From: Mycobacterium sp. | GTDB lineage: Bacteria; Actinomycetota; Actinomycetes; Mycobacteriales; Mycobacteriaceae | DNA length: 64,000 bases | Direction of reading: 5' to 3' | Assembly (NCBI GenBank): GCA_021732005.1 | Contig: JAKFVT010000059.1 | Span: 1-64,000, forward strand | Shown here: in pieces, positions 54,807-62,506 of the stretch | How the letters are laid out: each line of letters begins with the position of its first letter | Numbering within the stretch: the stretch's first letter is position 1 | The notes under the pieces: generated by a model | What the model was told of the DNA's origin: nothing | The model's database searches: none | Seen by the model: the letters and a program-made list of their open reading frames with translations, nothing else | Made by a program: the position numbers and the translations under genes

Positions 54807-54849
54807 ATTCTACCCAGATGAGAATACAGTTCTCTACTGGCGATAGTAT
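54807..54849. promoter_or_regulatory. Divergent promoters with shared TetR-type operator (ferredoxin / acyl-CoA synthetase)
   Basis: The operator GAGAATACAGTTCTC spans 54820-54834 (half-sites GAGAA and TTCTC). On the minus strand TAGAAT (54807-54812) is a good -10 for the ferredoxin; on the plus strand TAGTAT (54844-54849) is a good -10 for the synthetase. The operator falls on or next to the -35 region of both, so one bound repressor would block both. Confidence 0.65.
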
Positions 54850-54909
54850 GTTCTCGTTTGTTGACCTGTCGATGGGATTGTCACTGACCATGTGCGAGCG
54901 GACCGCGCC

Positions 54910-56304
54910 GTGAGCGACGTGAGAGTGCTTGCCTTTGAGGACCGCATCTACACACGATCTCAGGTCGATGCGCTGTCCGCCGGATTGGCAGGCACTCTCG
55001 CCAGTCGTGGCGTGCGGGCCGGCCAGCGCGTCGCGCTGATGTCGTCCAACCGGCCCGAGTTCATTTTCGCCGTGCACGCCATCTGGCGCCTCGGTGCGTC
55101 CGCGGTGTTGATCAGCCCCGCCTGGAAAACAGCCGACATCGGCCATGCGCTCACCGTGTCCCGCGCCGACCATGCCGTTGGTGACAGCCCGCTGCTGGCC
55201 GACCTGATGCCGATGCTCAGCCTCGACGATCCGATCAGCCCGGCGGAGCCCACCCCGGTGGAGTATGCGGCTGACTCCGATGCCGTGCTGGTGTTCAGCT
55301 CGGGGACCACAGGTATGCCCAAAGCGGTTCGGCACACCCATGGTTCGCTGGCCGCGAGCATCCGGCACTGGCGTCAGGCGCTGGGCCTCACGGCAGTCGA
55401 TCGCATGCAGATCGTCACACCGCCGTCACACATCCTCGGCCTGCTCAACATCGCCACCGTGCTCGACGCCGGAGCGTGGATGCGCCTGCATCGCCGATTC
55501 GACATCGACACCATGCTGCAGTGCATCCAGGACGACCGCATCACCGTCGAAATGGCCGTCGCGCCAATCGCATTGGCGATCGCTTCGCATCCGAAGCTCG
55601 ACATGTTCGACCTGTCGTCGCTGCGCTACATCATGTGGTGCGCCACCCCGGTCACCGCCAGCGTGGCCGAGGCCGTGACCGAACGGACCGGTGTCGGCTG
55701 GATTTCGGCGTACGGCACCAGCGAGGTACCGGTGATCGCGTGTTGCCCGCGCGACGCGGCCCGGCTCGACACCGTCGGGTGTCCGATCCCGCCGGTGCGC
55801 ATCGTGTCGACGGAGACCGGCGAACGGGTCGAGGCGGGCACGATCGGTGAGATCCAGGTGCGCTCGGAATCGGCGATGGCCGGCTACCTGCCCGCCGACG
55901 CCACTGCCGAGGCGTTCGACGACGGCTGGTACCGCACCGGGGACCTCGGTTACCTCGACGACGGCTGGCTGCGCATCACCGACCGGCTCAAGGAAATGAT
56001 CAAGGTGCGGGGCTTCCAAGTCGCTCCCGCCGAGGTCGAGTCGGTGCTGCACGGCCATCCCGCCGTGGCCGACTGCGCGGTGTTCGGTGTGCCCGACGAG
56101 GCAGACGGCGAGGCCGTCATCGCCGCGGTCACCATCGCCGAGCCGGTCGGCGCCGACGAGCTGGACGGGCTGATCGCCGAGAAGCTGGCGTCGTACAAAC
56201 GTCCCCGCGACATCGTTTTCGTGCCCGAAATCCCGCGCCTGCCATCGGGCAAGGCGTTGCGGCGAGTTCTCAAGGAGCAGTATGGATGCACGCCTGACCA
56301 GTGA
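54910..56304 (+). CDS. Class I adenylate-forming acyl-CoA synthetase
   Basis: A 464-aa enzyme that activates a carboxylic acid to its CoA thioester through an acyl-adenylate. The P-loop is VFSSGTTGMPKAVRHTHG, followed by YGTSEVP, YRTGDLGYLDDGW, the hinge DRLKEMIKVRGFQ, and the adenylation Lys in PSGKALRR. The length is short for the family, with a trimmed N-terminal domain. The GTG at 54910 is chosen; a GTG at 54892 would add six residues. It heads an operon with two acyl-CoA dehydrogenases and an enoyl-CoA hydratase, so it supplies their substrate. Confidence 0.92.
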   Translation: MSDVRVLAFEDRIYTRSQVDALSAGLAGTLASRGVRAGQRVALMSSNRPEFIFAVHAIWRLGASAVLISPAWKTADIGHALTVSRADHAVGDSPLLADLMPMLSLDDPISPAEPTPVEYAADSDAVLVFSSGTTGMPKAVRHTHGSLAASIRHWRQALGLTAVDRMQIVTPPSHILGLLNIATVLDAGAWMRLHRRFDIDTMLQCIQDDRITVEMAVAPIALAIASHPKLDMFDLSSLRYIMWCATPVTASVAEAVTERTGVGWISAYGTSEVPVIACCPRDAARLDTVGCPIPPVRIVSTETGERVEAGTIGEIQVRSESAMAGYLPADATAEAFDDGWYRTGDLGYLDDGWLRITDRLKEMIKVRGFQVAPAEVESVLHGHPAVADCAVFGVPDEADGEAVIAAVTIAEPVGADELDGLIAEKLASYKRPRDIVFVPEIPRLPSGKALRRVLKEQYGCTPDQ

Positions 56305-57187
56305 GCAGCAGCAGCTGCGCGATGCCGCCGCCCGGCTGGCCGACGACTTCGGGCCGGGCTCCGTCGCGGACCTGGACGACCAGTCGCGCCGGGCGCGGCT
56401 GGCCAAGACCGTCGACGCGACCGGCTGGCGATCGCTTCGTTCCGACGGCGCCAGCGGCGTCGAAGTAGCTTTGGTCGCAGAAGAATTCGCCCGTGGTCTG
56501 GTCGACGTGCCGTTCCTCGGGCCGGTGCTCGCCGACGATCTGTACCGCCTCCTGGCGGCCGACCCGGTGCCGACGACCATCGCGGTCGGTGAAACGGTCA
56601 TCGACGCCGACGGGGCCGCCGCCGCGGTGCGGCTGACCGGTCACACCGTCGACTCGGTCGGTGTCGGCGCGGCCCGCGCCGCCGCCGATCTGACCCGCAT
56701 CACCGCTGCCGTCTCCGGCTCCCCGGATACCGTGGGGGAGCTGACCGCCGAGCAGGCGCAGCGCTGGTACGCCCTCGCGCTGACCGTGACAACGGCCGAC
56801 CTGGTCGGCGCGGCACGCGGCACCCATACGCTGGCAACCGAATACGCCAAGGTCCGCGAGCAGTACGGCTCGGCCATCGGCTCGTACCAGGCCGTCGCCC
56901 ACATGTTGGCCGAGGGTCTGGCTCTCATCGAGGGGTCGGTGAGCGTGCTGCGCCACGCCGCCTGGGCTGTCGACGAGCTGCCCGCAGAAGAAGCAGTGGA
57001 GGCTGCTCGCGTCGCCAAGATCTACTGTGCACGAGCGGCACTCGCGGTGTGCGAGATGTCGATCCAGGTGCACGGCGGGATCGGCAACACCTGGGAGTGC
57101 CTCGCCCATATCTATCTGCGTCGGGTGCTGGCCGCCACCGAGGCCTGGCCAGTCAAGCTGGAGGAGTTGACCATTGGACTTTCGTGA
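56282..57187 (+). CDS. Acyl-CoA dehydrogenase, short heteromeric partner
   Basis: A 301-aa acyl-CoA dehydrogenase-like subunit. The C-terminal domain is well kept (REQYGSAIGSYQAVAHMLAE and SIQVHGGIGNTWE) while the N-terminal part is shortened. Mycobacteria often build alpha2beta2 dehydrogenases from one long and one short FadE subunit that share FAD sites, as in the ChsE steroid enzymes. The partner is the next gene, which overlaps it by 14 nt. It also overlaps the synthetase gene by 23 nt. Confidence 0.9.
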   Translation: MDARLTSEQQQLRDAAARLADDFGPGSVADLDDQSRRARLAKTVDATGWRSLRSDGASGVEVALVAEEFARGLVDVPFLGPVLADDLYRLLAADPVPTTIAVGETVIDADGAAAAVRLTGHTVDSVGVGAARAAADLTRITAAVSGSPDTVGELTAEQAQRWYALALTVTTADLVGAARGTHTLATEYAKVREQYGSAIGSYQAVAHMLAEGLALIEGSVSVLRHAAWAVDELPAEEAVEAARVAKIYCARAALAVCEMSIQVHGGIGNTWECLAHIYLRRVLAATEAWPVKLEELTIGLS

Positions 57188-58262
57188 TTCCCCGGACGAG
57201 GCCGCCTTCCGGGAGCGGCTGCGCGGCTGGCTGAAACAACAGAAGGGCAAGTTCCCGACGTCGGGTGACGCCTACTGGGCCAAGGCGGGGGAGTGGCATC
57301 AGGCGCTGTACGCCGCCGGCTTCTTCGGCACGTCGTGGCCGCAGGCCTACGGCGGCCAGGGTCTGCCGCCGGTGTTCGACGTGATCGTCGATGAGGAGAT
57401 CGCCAAGGCCGGGGCGCCCGCGCGCCCGAGTCTGGGTTACCTGGTGGTCGGTCTGAGCCATCACGGCAGCGAGGAACTGCGGCAGCGCTTCCTGCCCGGG
57501 ATGATCAACGGGACCGAGCGCTGGTGCCAAGGCTTTTCGGAGCCCGGGGCCGGATCAGACCTGGCCTCGCTGACCACGACCGCGACCCGTGACGGTGACG
57601 ACTACATCATCAACGGTCACAAGATCTGGACCAGTTACTCCGACTGCGCCGACTGGTGCCTGGTGTTGGCCCGGACCGACAAGGAGGTGGCCAAACACAA
57701 GGGCATCTCGGCGTTCATCGTCACGATGCACCAGCCCGGGATAGTCCAGCGGCCGCTGAAGATGATCAGCGGTGTCACCAAGGAATTCGGTCAGGTCGAG
57801 TTCGACGGCGCCCGGGTTCCGGCCGCGAACATGGTCGGCGCGCCGGGTGACGGCTGGAAGCTGGCGATGACGGTGGTCAGCCACGAGCGTGAGCCGTCGA
57901 CATTGGGTTTCTCGGCGCGGTACGGAAAGCTGGTGCGTCAGATGGCTTCCCGCGTCGAGGGCCCGGCACCCGACGAGCTGTCGTGGGCGTGGGTGCAGAC
58001 CGAGATGTTGCGCCTGCACGTGCGTCGGCGCCTGTCCGAACAACTCGACGGCATCAAGCACGGACCGGACGGGTCACTGGACAAACTGTTGATGACCTGG
58101 ACCGAGCAGTCGGTCGGGCATGCCGCACTGGCCACCGTCGGCACCGACGACGAGGAGTTGTTCGGGGCCTACCTCTACAGCCGTGCCCAGAGCGTGATGG
58201 GTGGGACGTCGCAGATTCAGAAGAACATCATCGCCGGACGAATTCTCGGACTTGGAGTTTAA
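57174..58262 (+). CDS. Acyl-CoA dehydrogenase, long heteromeric partner
   Basis: A 362-aa subunit with the flavin and substrate loops WCQGFSEPGAGSDLASL and INGHKIWTSYSD. At the usual catalytic position it has VMGGTSQIQKN, with Gly in place of the Glu of medium-chain enzymes. A Glu in WVQTEMLRLH on helix G is at the alternative catalytic-base position used by some family members. The start is TTG at 57174, seven nt after GGAGGA. It should introduce the alpha-beta double bond into the pathway acyl-CoA together with the short partner. Confidence 0.91.
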   Translation: MDFRDSPDEAAFRERLRGWLKQQKGKFPTSGDAYWAKAGEWHQALYAAGFFGTSWPQAYGGQGLPPVFDVIVDEEIAKAGAPARPSLGYLVVGLSHHGSEELRQRFLPGMINGTERWCQGFSEPGAGSDLASLTTTATRDGDDYIINGHKIWTSYSDCADWCLVLARTDKEVAKHKGISAFIVTMHQPGIVQRPLKMISGVTKEFGQVEFDGARVPAANMVGAPGDGWKLAMTVVSHEREPSTLGFSARYGKLVRQMASRVEGPAPDELSWAWVQTEMLRLHVRRRLSEQLDGIKHGPDGSLDKLLMTWTEQSVGHAALATVGTDDEELFGAYLYSRAQSVMGGTSQIQKNIIAGRILGLGV

Positions 58263-58266
58263 CGAC

Positions 58267-59040
58267 ATGTACGACATGCCAGAAGAAATCGACGTCACCG
58301 CCGACGGTCCGCTGCGGATCATCACGCTGAACCGTCCCGACGAGCTGAACGCCGTCAACGACAATCTCCACGTCGGGCTGGCCAAGATCTGGGAGGCGCT
58401 CAACGAGGATGCCTCCGCGCGGGCGGCCGTGATCACCGGTGCGGGCCGGGCCTTCTCGGCCGGCGGCGACTTCAACTACCTCGACGAGTTGCGCAGCGAC
58501 GAAGCGTTGCGGCAGAAGACGATCAAGCACGGTCGCGATCTGGTGATCGGTATGGTCCGCTGTCGCATCCCGGTGATCGCGGCCGTCAACGGCCCGGCGG
58601 TCGGGCTGGGCTGCAGCCTGGCCGCACTGTCCGACGTGGTGTACATCGCCGAGAATGCGTTCTTCGCCGACCCGCACGTGTCCATCGGTCTGGTCGCCGC
58701 CGACGGTGGCCCGCTGGTGTGGGGATCGCAGATCAGCCTGCTGCAGGCCAAGGAGTTCGCCCTGACCGGGGTGCGGATCAAGGCACAGCGCGCGGTGGAA
58801 CTCGGGCTGGCGAATCATGTTGTCGCCGACCCGGTCTCCGAGGCGATCGCCTGCGCGAAGAAGATCATCGAACTCCCGCAGCAGGCGGTCGAGGCCACCA
58901 AGCGGCTGATGAACATCCAGCTGGAGAAGTCGGTGATGGCCTCGCTGGACTACGCCAACCTCGCTGAGTACGTGTCGTTCGGCACCGCCGATTTCAACAG
59001 GATCGTCGACGGGCTCGTGGAAAAATCCGCCGAGAAGTAG
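58267..59040 (+). CDS. Enoyl-CoA hydratase/isomerase family protein
   Basis: A 257-aa crotonase-fold protein. The oxyanion-hole segments are GAGRAFSAGGDFNYL and NGPAVGLGCSLAAL. The region where classical hydratases carry a catalytic Glu reads DPHVSIGLVAADGG, so hydratase activity is not certain and isomerase or hydrolase activity is possible. The ATG at 58267 lies four nt after the dehydrogenase stop. It is the last gene of this operon and is followed by a strong hairpin. Confidence 0.91.
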   Translation: MYDMPEEIDVTADGPLRIITLNRPDELNAVNDNLHVGLAKIWEALNEDASARAAVITGAGRAFSAGGDFNYLDELRSDEALRQKTIKHGRDLVIGMVRCRIPVIAAVNGPAVGLGCSLAALSDVVYIAENAFFADPHVSIGLVAADGGPLVWGSQISLLQAKEFALTGVRIKAQRAVELGLANHVVADPVSEAIACAKKIIELPQQAVEATKRLMNIQLEKSVMASLDYANLAEYVSFGTADFNRIVDGLVEKSAEK

Positions 59041-59053
59041 CGCGCGCCTGTTT

Positions 59054-59123
59054 CTCCCGCGAGCAGACACAAAAGGTCCCGACACGCCGAGAGTTTCGGC
59101 ACCTTTGCGTCTGCTCGCGGGAG
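59054..59123. terminator. Long hairpin, bidirectional terminator between converging genes
   Basis: The arms CTCCCGCGAGCAGAC (59054-59068) and GTCTGCTCGCGGGAG (59109-59123) are perfectly complementary. Pairing extends inward through CAAAAGGT and ACCTTTG with one mismatch and one bulge. A small inner stem GCCGA/TCGGC (59086-59090 and 59096-59100) caps it. It lies between the hydratase stop and the SDR stop, eight nt from the latter. Confidence 0.75.
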
Positions 59124-59130
59124 GGGTGAG

Positions 59131-59895
59131 CTACTTCGGCGGGAAGCGCAACGCACCGTCCAGGCGGATGGTCTCGCCGTTGAGGTAGTCGTTCTCGGCG
59201 ATCGACAGTGCCAGTGCGCCGTACTCGACCGAGCGTCCCATCCGCTTCGGGAACGGCACCTGCGGGCCCCAGTATGCCTCCAGCTGGTCGGCGGCCTTGC
59301 CGTAGGCAGGGGTGTTGATGGTGCCCGGCGCGATCGCCATCACTCGGATGCCCAACGGTGAAAGGTCGCGCGCGGCAACCAGAGTCATCGCCACCACGCC
59401 GCCCTTGGCCGCAGAGTAGGGCAGCTGTCCGATCTGGCCCTCGTACGCGGCGATCGACGCGGTGTTGATGATCACACCGCGGGCACCGTTCTCGTCGGGC
59501 TCCTGGCGCGCCATCGCGGCCGCGACATGGCGCATCACGTTGAACACCGCAGTCAGGTAGAAGGTGATGGTCTTGGTGAACGCCTCCATCTCCATCGGGG
59601 AGCCATCCTTGCCGACCAGTCGGCCACCGCCGGCCGGGCCGCCGTGGGTGTCCACCGAGATGCGCAGCGGCCCCAACTCCTCGGCGGCGGCAATGGCAGC
59701 CAGCACGTCGTCGTCGTTGGTGACGTCGGTGCGGACATAGGGGATGCCCAGCTCGGCGGCAAGTCCCTTGCCCTTGTCGTCGGCCAGGTCGGCGATCACG
59801 ACCTTGACGCCGGCTGCGTGCAGTTTGCGCACGGACGCCTCGCCGAGGCCGCCTGCGCCACCGAAGACGACGGCGGAAGTTCCACTGATCTGCAT
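59131..59895 (-). CDS. SDR-family 3-hydroxyacyl-CoA dehydrogenase-like enzyme
   Basis: A 254-aa short-chain dehydrogenase resembling type II 3-hydroxyacyl-CoA dehydrogenase (HSD10). Coenzyme motif [13 protein letters not shown] and an Asp after the second strand ([10 protein letters not shown]) favour NAD. The Ser is in [13 protein letters not shown] and the Tyr-Lys in [26 protein letters not shown] follows. It would oxidise the hydroxyacyl-CoA made by the hydratase. The ATG at 59895 has AAGGG upstream. Its promoter is overlapped by the operator at 59933-59947. Confidence 0.9.
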   Translation of the reverse strand: MQISGTSAVVFGGAGGLGEASVRKLHAAGVKVVIADLADDKGKGLAAELGIPYVRTDVTNDDDVLAAIAAAEELGPLRISVDTHGGPAGGGRLVGKDGSPMEMEAFTKTITFYLTAVFNVMRHVAAAMARQEPDENGARGVIINTASIAAYEGQIGQLPYSAAKGGVVAMTLVAARDLSPLGIRVMAIAPGTINTPAYGKAADQLEAYWGPQVPFPKRMGRSVEYGALALSIAENDYLNGETIRLDGALRFPPK

Positions 59896-59932
59896 AGCAT
59901 TACCCTTCTTGCAACTGACGCTCTCTACTTGA

Positions 59933-59947
59933 GAGAATAGTATTCTC
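59933..59947. promoter_or_regulatory. TetR-type operator between SDR and meaB
   Basis: GAGAATAGTATTCTC is a perfect palindrome (7+1+7). It contains TAGTAT reading right and TACTAT reading left, each a good -10 element, so the operator covers the -10 of both divergent genes. A mirrored CTCTC-N5-GAGAG lies directly beside it at 59921-59935. Confidence 0.7.
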
Positions 59948-59986
59948 ATACCGACCGGAATTGGTCAATCACGTAGGGACGTAGCG

Positions 59987-60880
59987 TTGCCCTCTATGGA
60001 TGTCGCCGAGCTGATCACCGCGGCCCGCGGCGGGAACATGCGCGCGGTAGGGCGGCTGCTGAGCCTGGTTGAGAGCGAGCGCCGGGACAAGGTGCTCGCC
60101 GAGATCGGTCGGGCCGTGGTCCCGGTGGTGGGCGTGACGGGACCGCCCGGCGCGGGCAAGTCGACCACGATCGCCGTTCTTGTCGCGGCGTATCGCGAAC
60201 GCGGACAACGGGTTGCGGTGCTGGCCGTGGATCCGTCGTCGCCCTACAGCGGGGGCGCGTTGTTGGGGGACCGGATCAGGATGGCGCAGCACATCAACGA
60301 TCCGGATGTGCTGATCCGGTCGGTGGCCACCCGAGGCCATCTTGGTGGCCTGGCCGCCGCGGTGCCCGCCGCGATCCGGCTGCTCGGTGCGCTCGGTTTC
60401 GACGTCGTCCTGCTGGAGAGCGTCGGGGTCGGGCAGTCGGAGATCGAGATCGCCGCGGTCGCCGATCCGACGATCGTGATCCTCAATCCCGGTGCCGGAG
60501 ACGCGGTCCAAGCCGCCAAGGCGGGCCTACTCGAGGTCGCCGACCTGGTGGTGGTGAACAAGGCCGACCGGGACGGTGCCGCCCAGACGGTTCGCGACCT
60601 CAAATTCGAGACGCACGTCCCGGTGCTGACGCTGGTCGCCGCCCGAGCCGAGGGGGTGACGGAACTCGTCGAGGCGATCGAAGCCCACCGGCGGGCCGAC
60701 ACCGCGGAGCGCCGCGCTGCGCGGGCCCGCGCGCAGGTGTTGTCACTGGCGCAGAGCCGGCTGCATCGCCATCCGGATCTCGACGCCCTGGCGCAAGCCG
60801 TCGCCGACGGAAGCCGTGATCCGTACAGTGCGGCGGAAGCCTTGATCGCTCAACCGGTTTCGCCTGCAGTCGAGCCGTGA
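59987..60880 (+). CDS. meaB: MeaB/ArgK-type G3E GTPase, acyl-CoA mutase chaperone
   Basis: A 297-aa P-loop GTPase that protects and reloads B12-dependent acyl-CoA mutases. Walker A is GVTGPPGAGKSTT, followed by VLAVDPSSPYSGGALLGDRIRM, the switch region ESVGVGQSEIEIAAVAD and the base-specificity motif VVNKADRDG. A TTG at 59987 with AGGGA eight nt upstream is taken as the start; an ATG at 59996 would shorten it by three residues. It lies in the same regulon as the mutase-associated genes although not in the mutase operon. Confidence 0.93.
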   Translation: MPSMDVAELITAARGGNMRAVGRLLSLVESERRDKVLAEIGRAVVPVVGVTGPPGAGKSTTIAVLVAAYRERGQRVAVLAVDPSSPYSGGALLGDRIRMAQHINDPDVLIRSVATRGHLGGLAAAVPAAIRLLGALGFDVVLLESVGVGQSEIEIAAVADPTIVILNPGAGDAVQAAKAGLLEVADLVVVNKADRDGAAQTVRDLKFETHVPVLTLVAARAEGVTELVEAIEAHRRADTAERRAARARAQVLSLAQSRLHRHPDLDALAQAVADGSRDPYSAAEALIAQPVSPAVEP

Positions 60881-60886
60881 TCGGGC

Positions 60887-61543
60887 TTACTTGCGGGCGA
60901 ATCCCTGAGAGCAGAAGGTCCACACTTCATCACCGCTGATCGGCGTGTGTACGTTCTCGTCGTCCTCGACCCCGCTGGACTGAGCGATGAACATGATGGT
61001 CTGCATCGTCATCGCCGCCATCCGGCGAGGGTTGGCGTCTTCCCTCAGCTCACCGGCCGCCGACGCCTCGTCCATCAACTCGGCGAACAGCGCCACCAGC
61101 GGTGCGTGAGCGACCTTGACCTCGTTGGGATGTGAGATCAGCAACTGGGGGGCGAAGTCGGTGAACAACGGCCGGCGCGCGGTCGGATCCGGCCGGGACA
61201 GTTCGAACAGCAGGGTGACGGCCACCTTGAGTCGGTCCAGCGGATCGCTCTGAGCCGACGTCGCGGCCCGGATCTGATCGGCGGCTCGGCTCAGCGCATC
61301 CTCGAACAGGGCGAGCAGCAACTCGTGCTTACCGTCGAACTGCAGATAGAAGCTACGTAGCGACTGGCGCGACCGGTCAACCACTTCCTGCACGGTGAAG
61401 TCGGTGCTGCCCTTTTCGGTGATGATGGCCTGCGCGGCATCCAGGAATCGCTGCACGCGCTGCCCGGCGCGCACCTTGGCGGTCCGGATCGACCGCTCGA
61501 CGGCGCGCTGCTTCCAGGCAGGCTCTTCGCTCGGGCTGTTCAC
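60887..61543 (-). CDS. TetR-family transcriptional regulator
   Basis: A 218-aa repressor. Residues of about 25-75 form the DNA-binding domain: RFLDAAQAIITEKGSTDFTV, then EVVDRSRQSLRSFYLQFDGK as the HTH with the typical FY-x-F-x-x-K ending. The rest is a ligand domain of unknown specificity, probably for an acyl-CoA. Two operator-like palindromes 50 and 71 nt before its start suggest autorepression. The same motif precedes several catabolic genes. It converges on meaB, with six nt between stops. Confidence 0.92.
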   Translation of the reverse strand: MNSPSEEPAWKQRAVERSIRTAKVRAGQRVQRFLDAAQAIITEKGSTDFTVQEVVDRSRQSLRSFYLQFDGKHELLLALFEDALSRAADQIRAATSAQSDPLDRLKVAVTLLFELSRPDPTARRPLFTDFAPQLLISHPNEVKVAHAPLVALFAELMDEASAAGELREDANPRRMAAMTMQTIMFIAQSSGVEDDENVHTPISGDEVWTFCSQGFARK

Positions 61544-61592
61544 TACCGGGCTCGAGACGAGCGGACGCGGTTTCCGATGTTGCTCACGGTAA

Positions 61593-61607
61593 GAGAGTAC
61601 TACTCTC
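61593..61607. promoter_or_regulatory. TetR-type operator, proximal site of tetR
   Basis: GAGAGTACTACTCTC is palindromic in both 7-nt arms around a central base. It lies 50 nt upstream of the tetR start. On the minus strand it contains TACTCT, a possible -10 element. Confidence 0.65.
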
Positions 61608-61613
61608 AGCGGC

Positions 61614-61628
61614 GAGAATTATGTTCTC
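61614..61628. promoter_or_regulatory. TetR-type operator, distal site of tetR
   Basis: GAGAATTATGTTCTC has the half-sites GAGAA and TTCTC with a 5-nt centre. Its centre is 21 nt from that of the proximal site, two helical turns, so two dimers would bind the same DNA face. On the minus strand it contains CATAAT, a possible -10. Confidence 0.6.
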
Positions 61629-61702
61629 AATTCAATACTGACCAAAATTTTCGTTCCGGCCAGTCTAACGGGTGACCAGCGCATTCGCCGCCATGGCGTA
61701 CG

Positions 61703-62503
61703 TCACAGATTTCCGAGCCGCGGAGCGTGCCCCCGTGACCTGATCACCGACCCGGCTTCCCTGGTCAGATCGCGTGCCGAGCCGAGCAGCCCGTCGAGCA
61801 CGAAAGTGCGCTTCACGTGCCGGTGCAGGTCGTGCTCATCGGTGAACCCGATGCCGCCGAGAACCTGCTGACAGTGCTTGGCCGCGGTCAATGCGGCCTG
61901 ACCGGCAGCGGCCTTGCCCAACAAACAGGCCAGGTCGGTGCCGTCGTCCTGGGCCACCAGCAGGGTCGCTTCGGCGCCCTCGACGGCTACCAGCGTCTCG
62001 GCAAGCCGGTGCCGCACCGCCTGGAACGACCCGATCGGACGGCCGAACTGGACCCGGTCCACGGCATGCTGCCGCGCCAGCCTCAGCATCGCGCGGGCCG
62101 AACCGGTCAGCCACCAACCCAGCGCGAGGCGACCCCTGGCCAACGGCATCTCCGAACCGGCGTCGACGGTGCAGACCGGCAGCTCGGGATCCATCGCCGA
62201 ACGAGCACCGTCGGTGCGTTCCCAGACCACCCAGTGGCCGCCGGTGTACGGCAGGGCGATCGTGCCGCCCGGCGCCTGCCCGGCCGATGCGAGCACCACG
62301 TCGTTGATCACACCGGCATGCGTGCCCGTCTCACCCAACAGCCGGAACACCAAGGCCGTTGCCTCGGCTGGGATTTCGTCGAGCATCTCCAGCCAGCCGA
62401 GGTCCCGCAGAACGTCTTCGACGTTGGGGAATCCCTCCGCGGCCGCGGCGCTCATCGACTTTTCGAGCGTGTCGGCCAGCATTCCCAATTCGCCGTCGTC
62501 CAC
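61703..62503 (-). CDS. Acyl-CoA dehydrogenase, short heteromeric partner (second pair)
   Basis: A 266-aa acyl-CoA dehydrogenase-like subunit lacking much of the N-terminal helical domain. The C-terminal domain keeps DRVQFGRPIGSFQAVRHRLAE and CQQVLGGIGFTDEHDLHRHVKR. Its partner is the gene directly upstream, four nt away. The pair mirrors the one at 56282-58262 but reads in the opposite direction and belongs to an operon that begins outside the window. Confidence 0.88.
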   Translation of the reverse strand: MDDGELGMLADTLEKSMSAAAAEGFPNVEDVLRDLGWLEMLDEIPAEATALVFRLLGETGTHAGVINDVVLASAGQAPGGTIALPYTGGHWVVWERTDGARSAMDPELPVCTVDAGSEMPLARGRLALGWWLTGSARAMLRLARQHAVDRVQFGRPIGSFQAVRHRLAETLVAVEGAEATLLVAQDDGTDLACLLGKAAAGQAALTAAKHCQQVLGGIGFTDEHDLHRHVKRTFVLDGLLGSARDLTREAGSVIRSRGHAPRLGNL

Positions 62504-62506
62504 GTC

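Noticed and set aside
47760-61628. KstR or KstR2 steroid-regulator operators
   Set aside because: The half-sites GAGAA/TTCTC with a 5-nt centre do not match the remembered KstR or KstR2 motifs.
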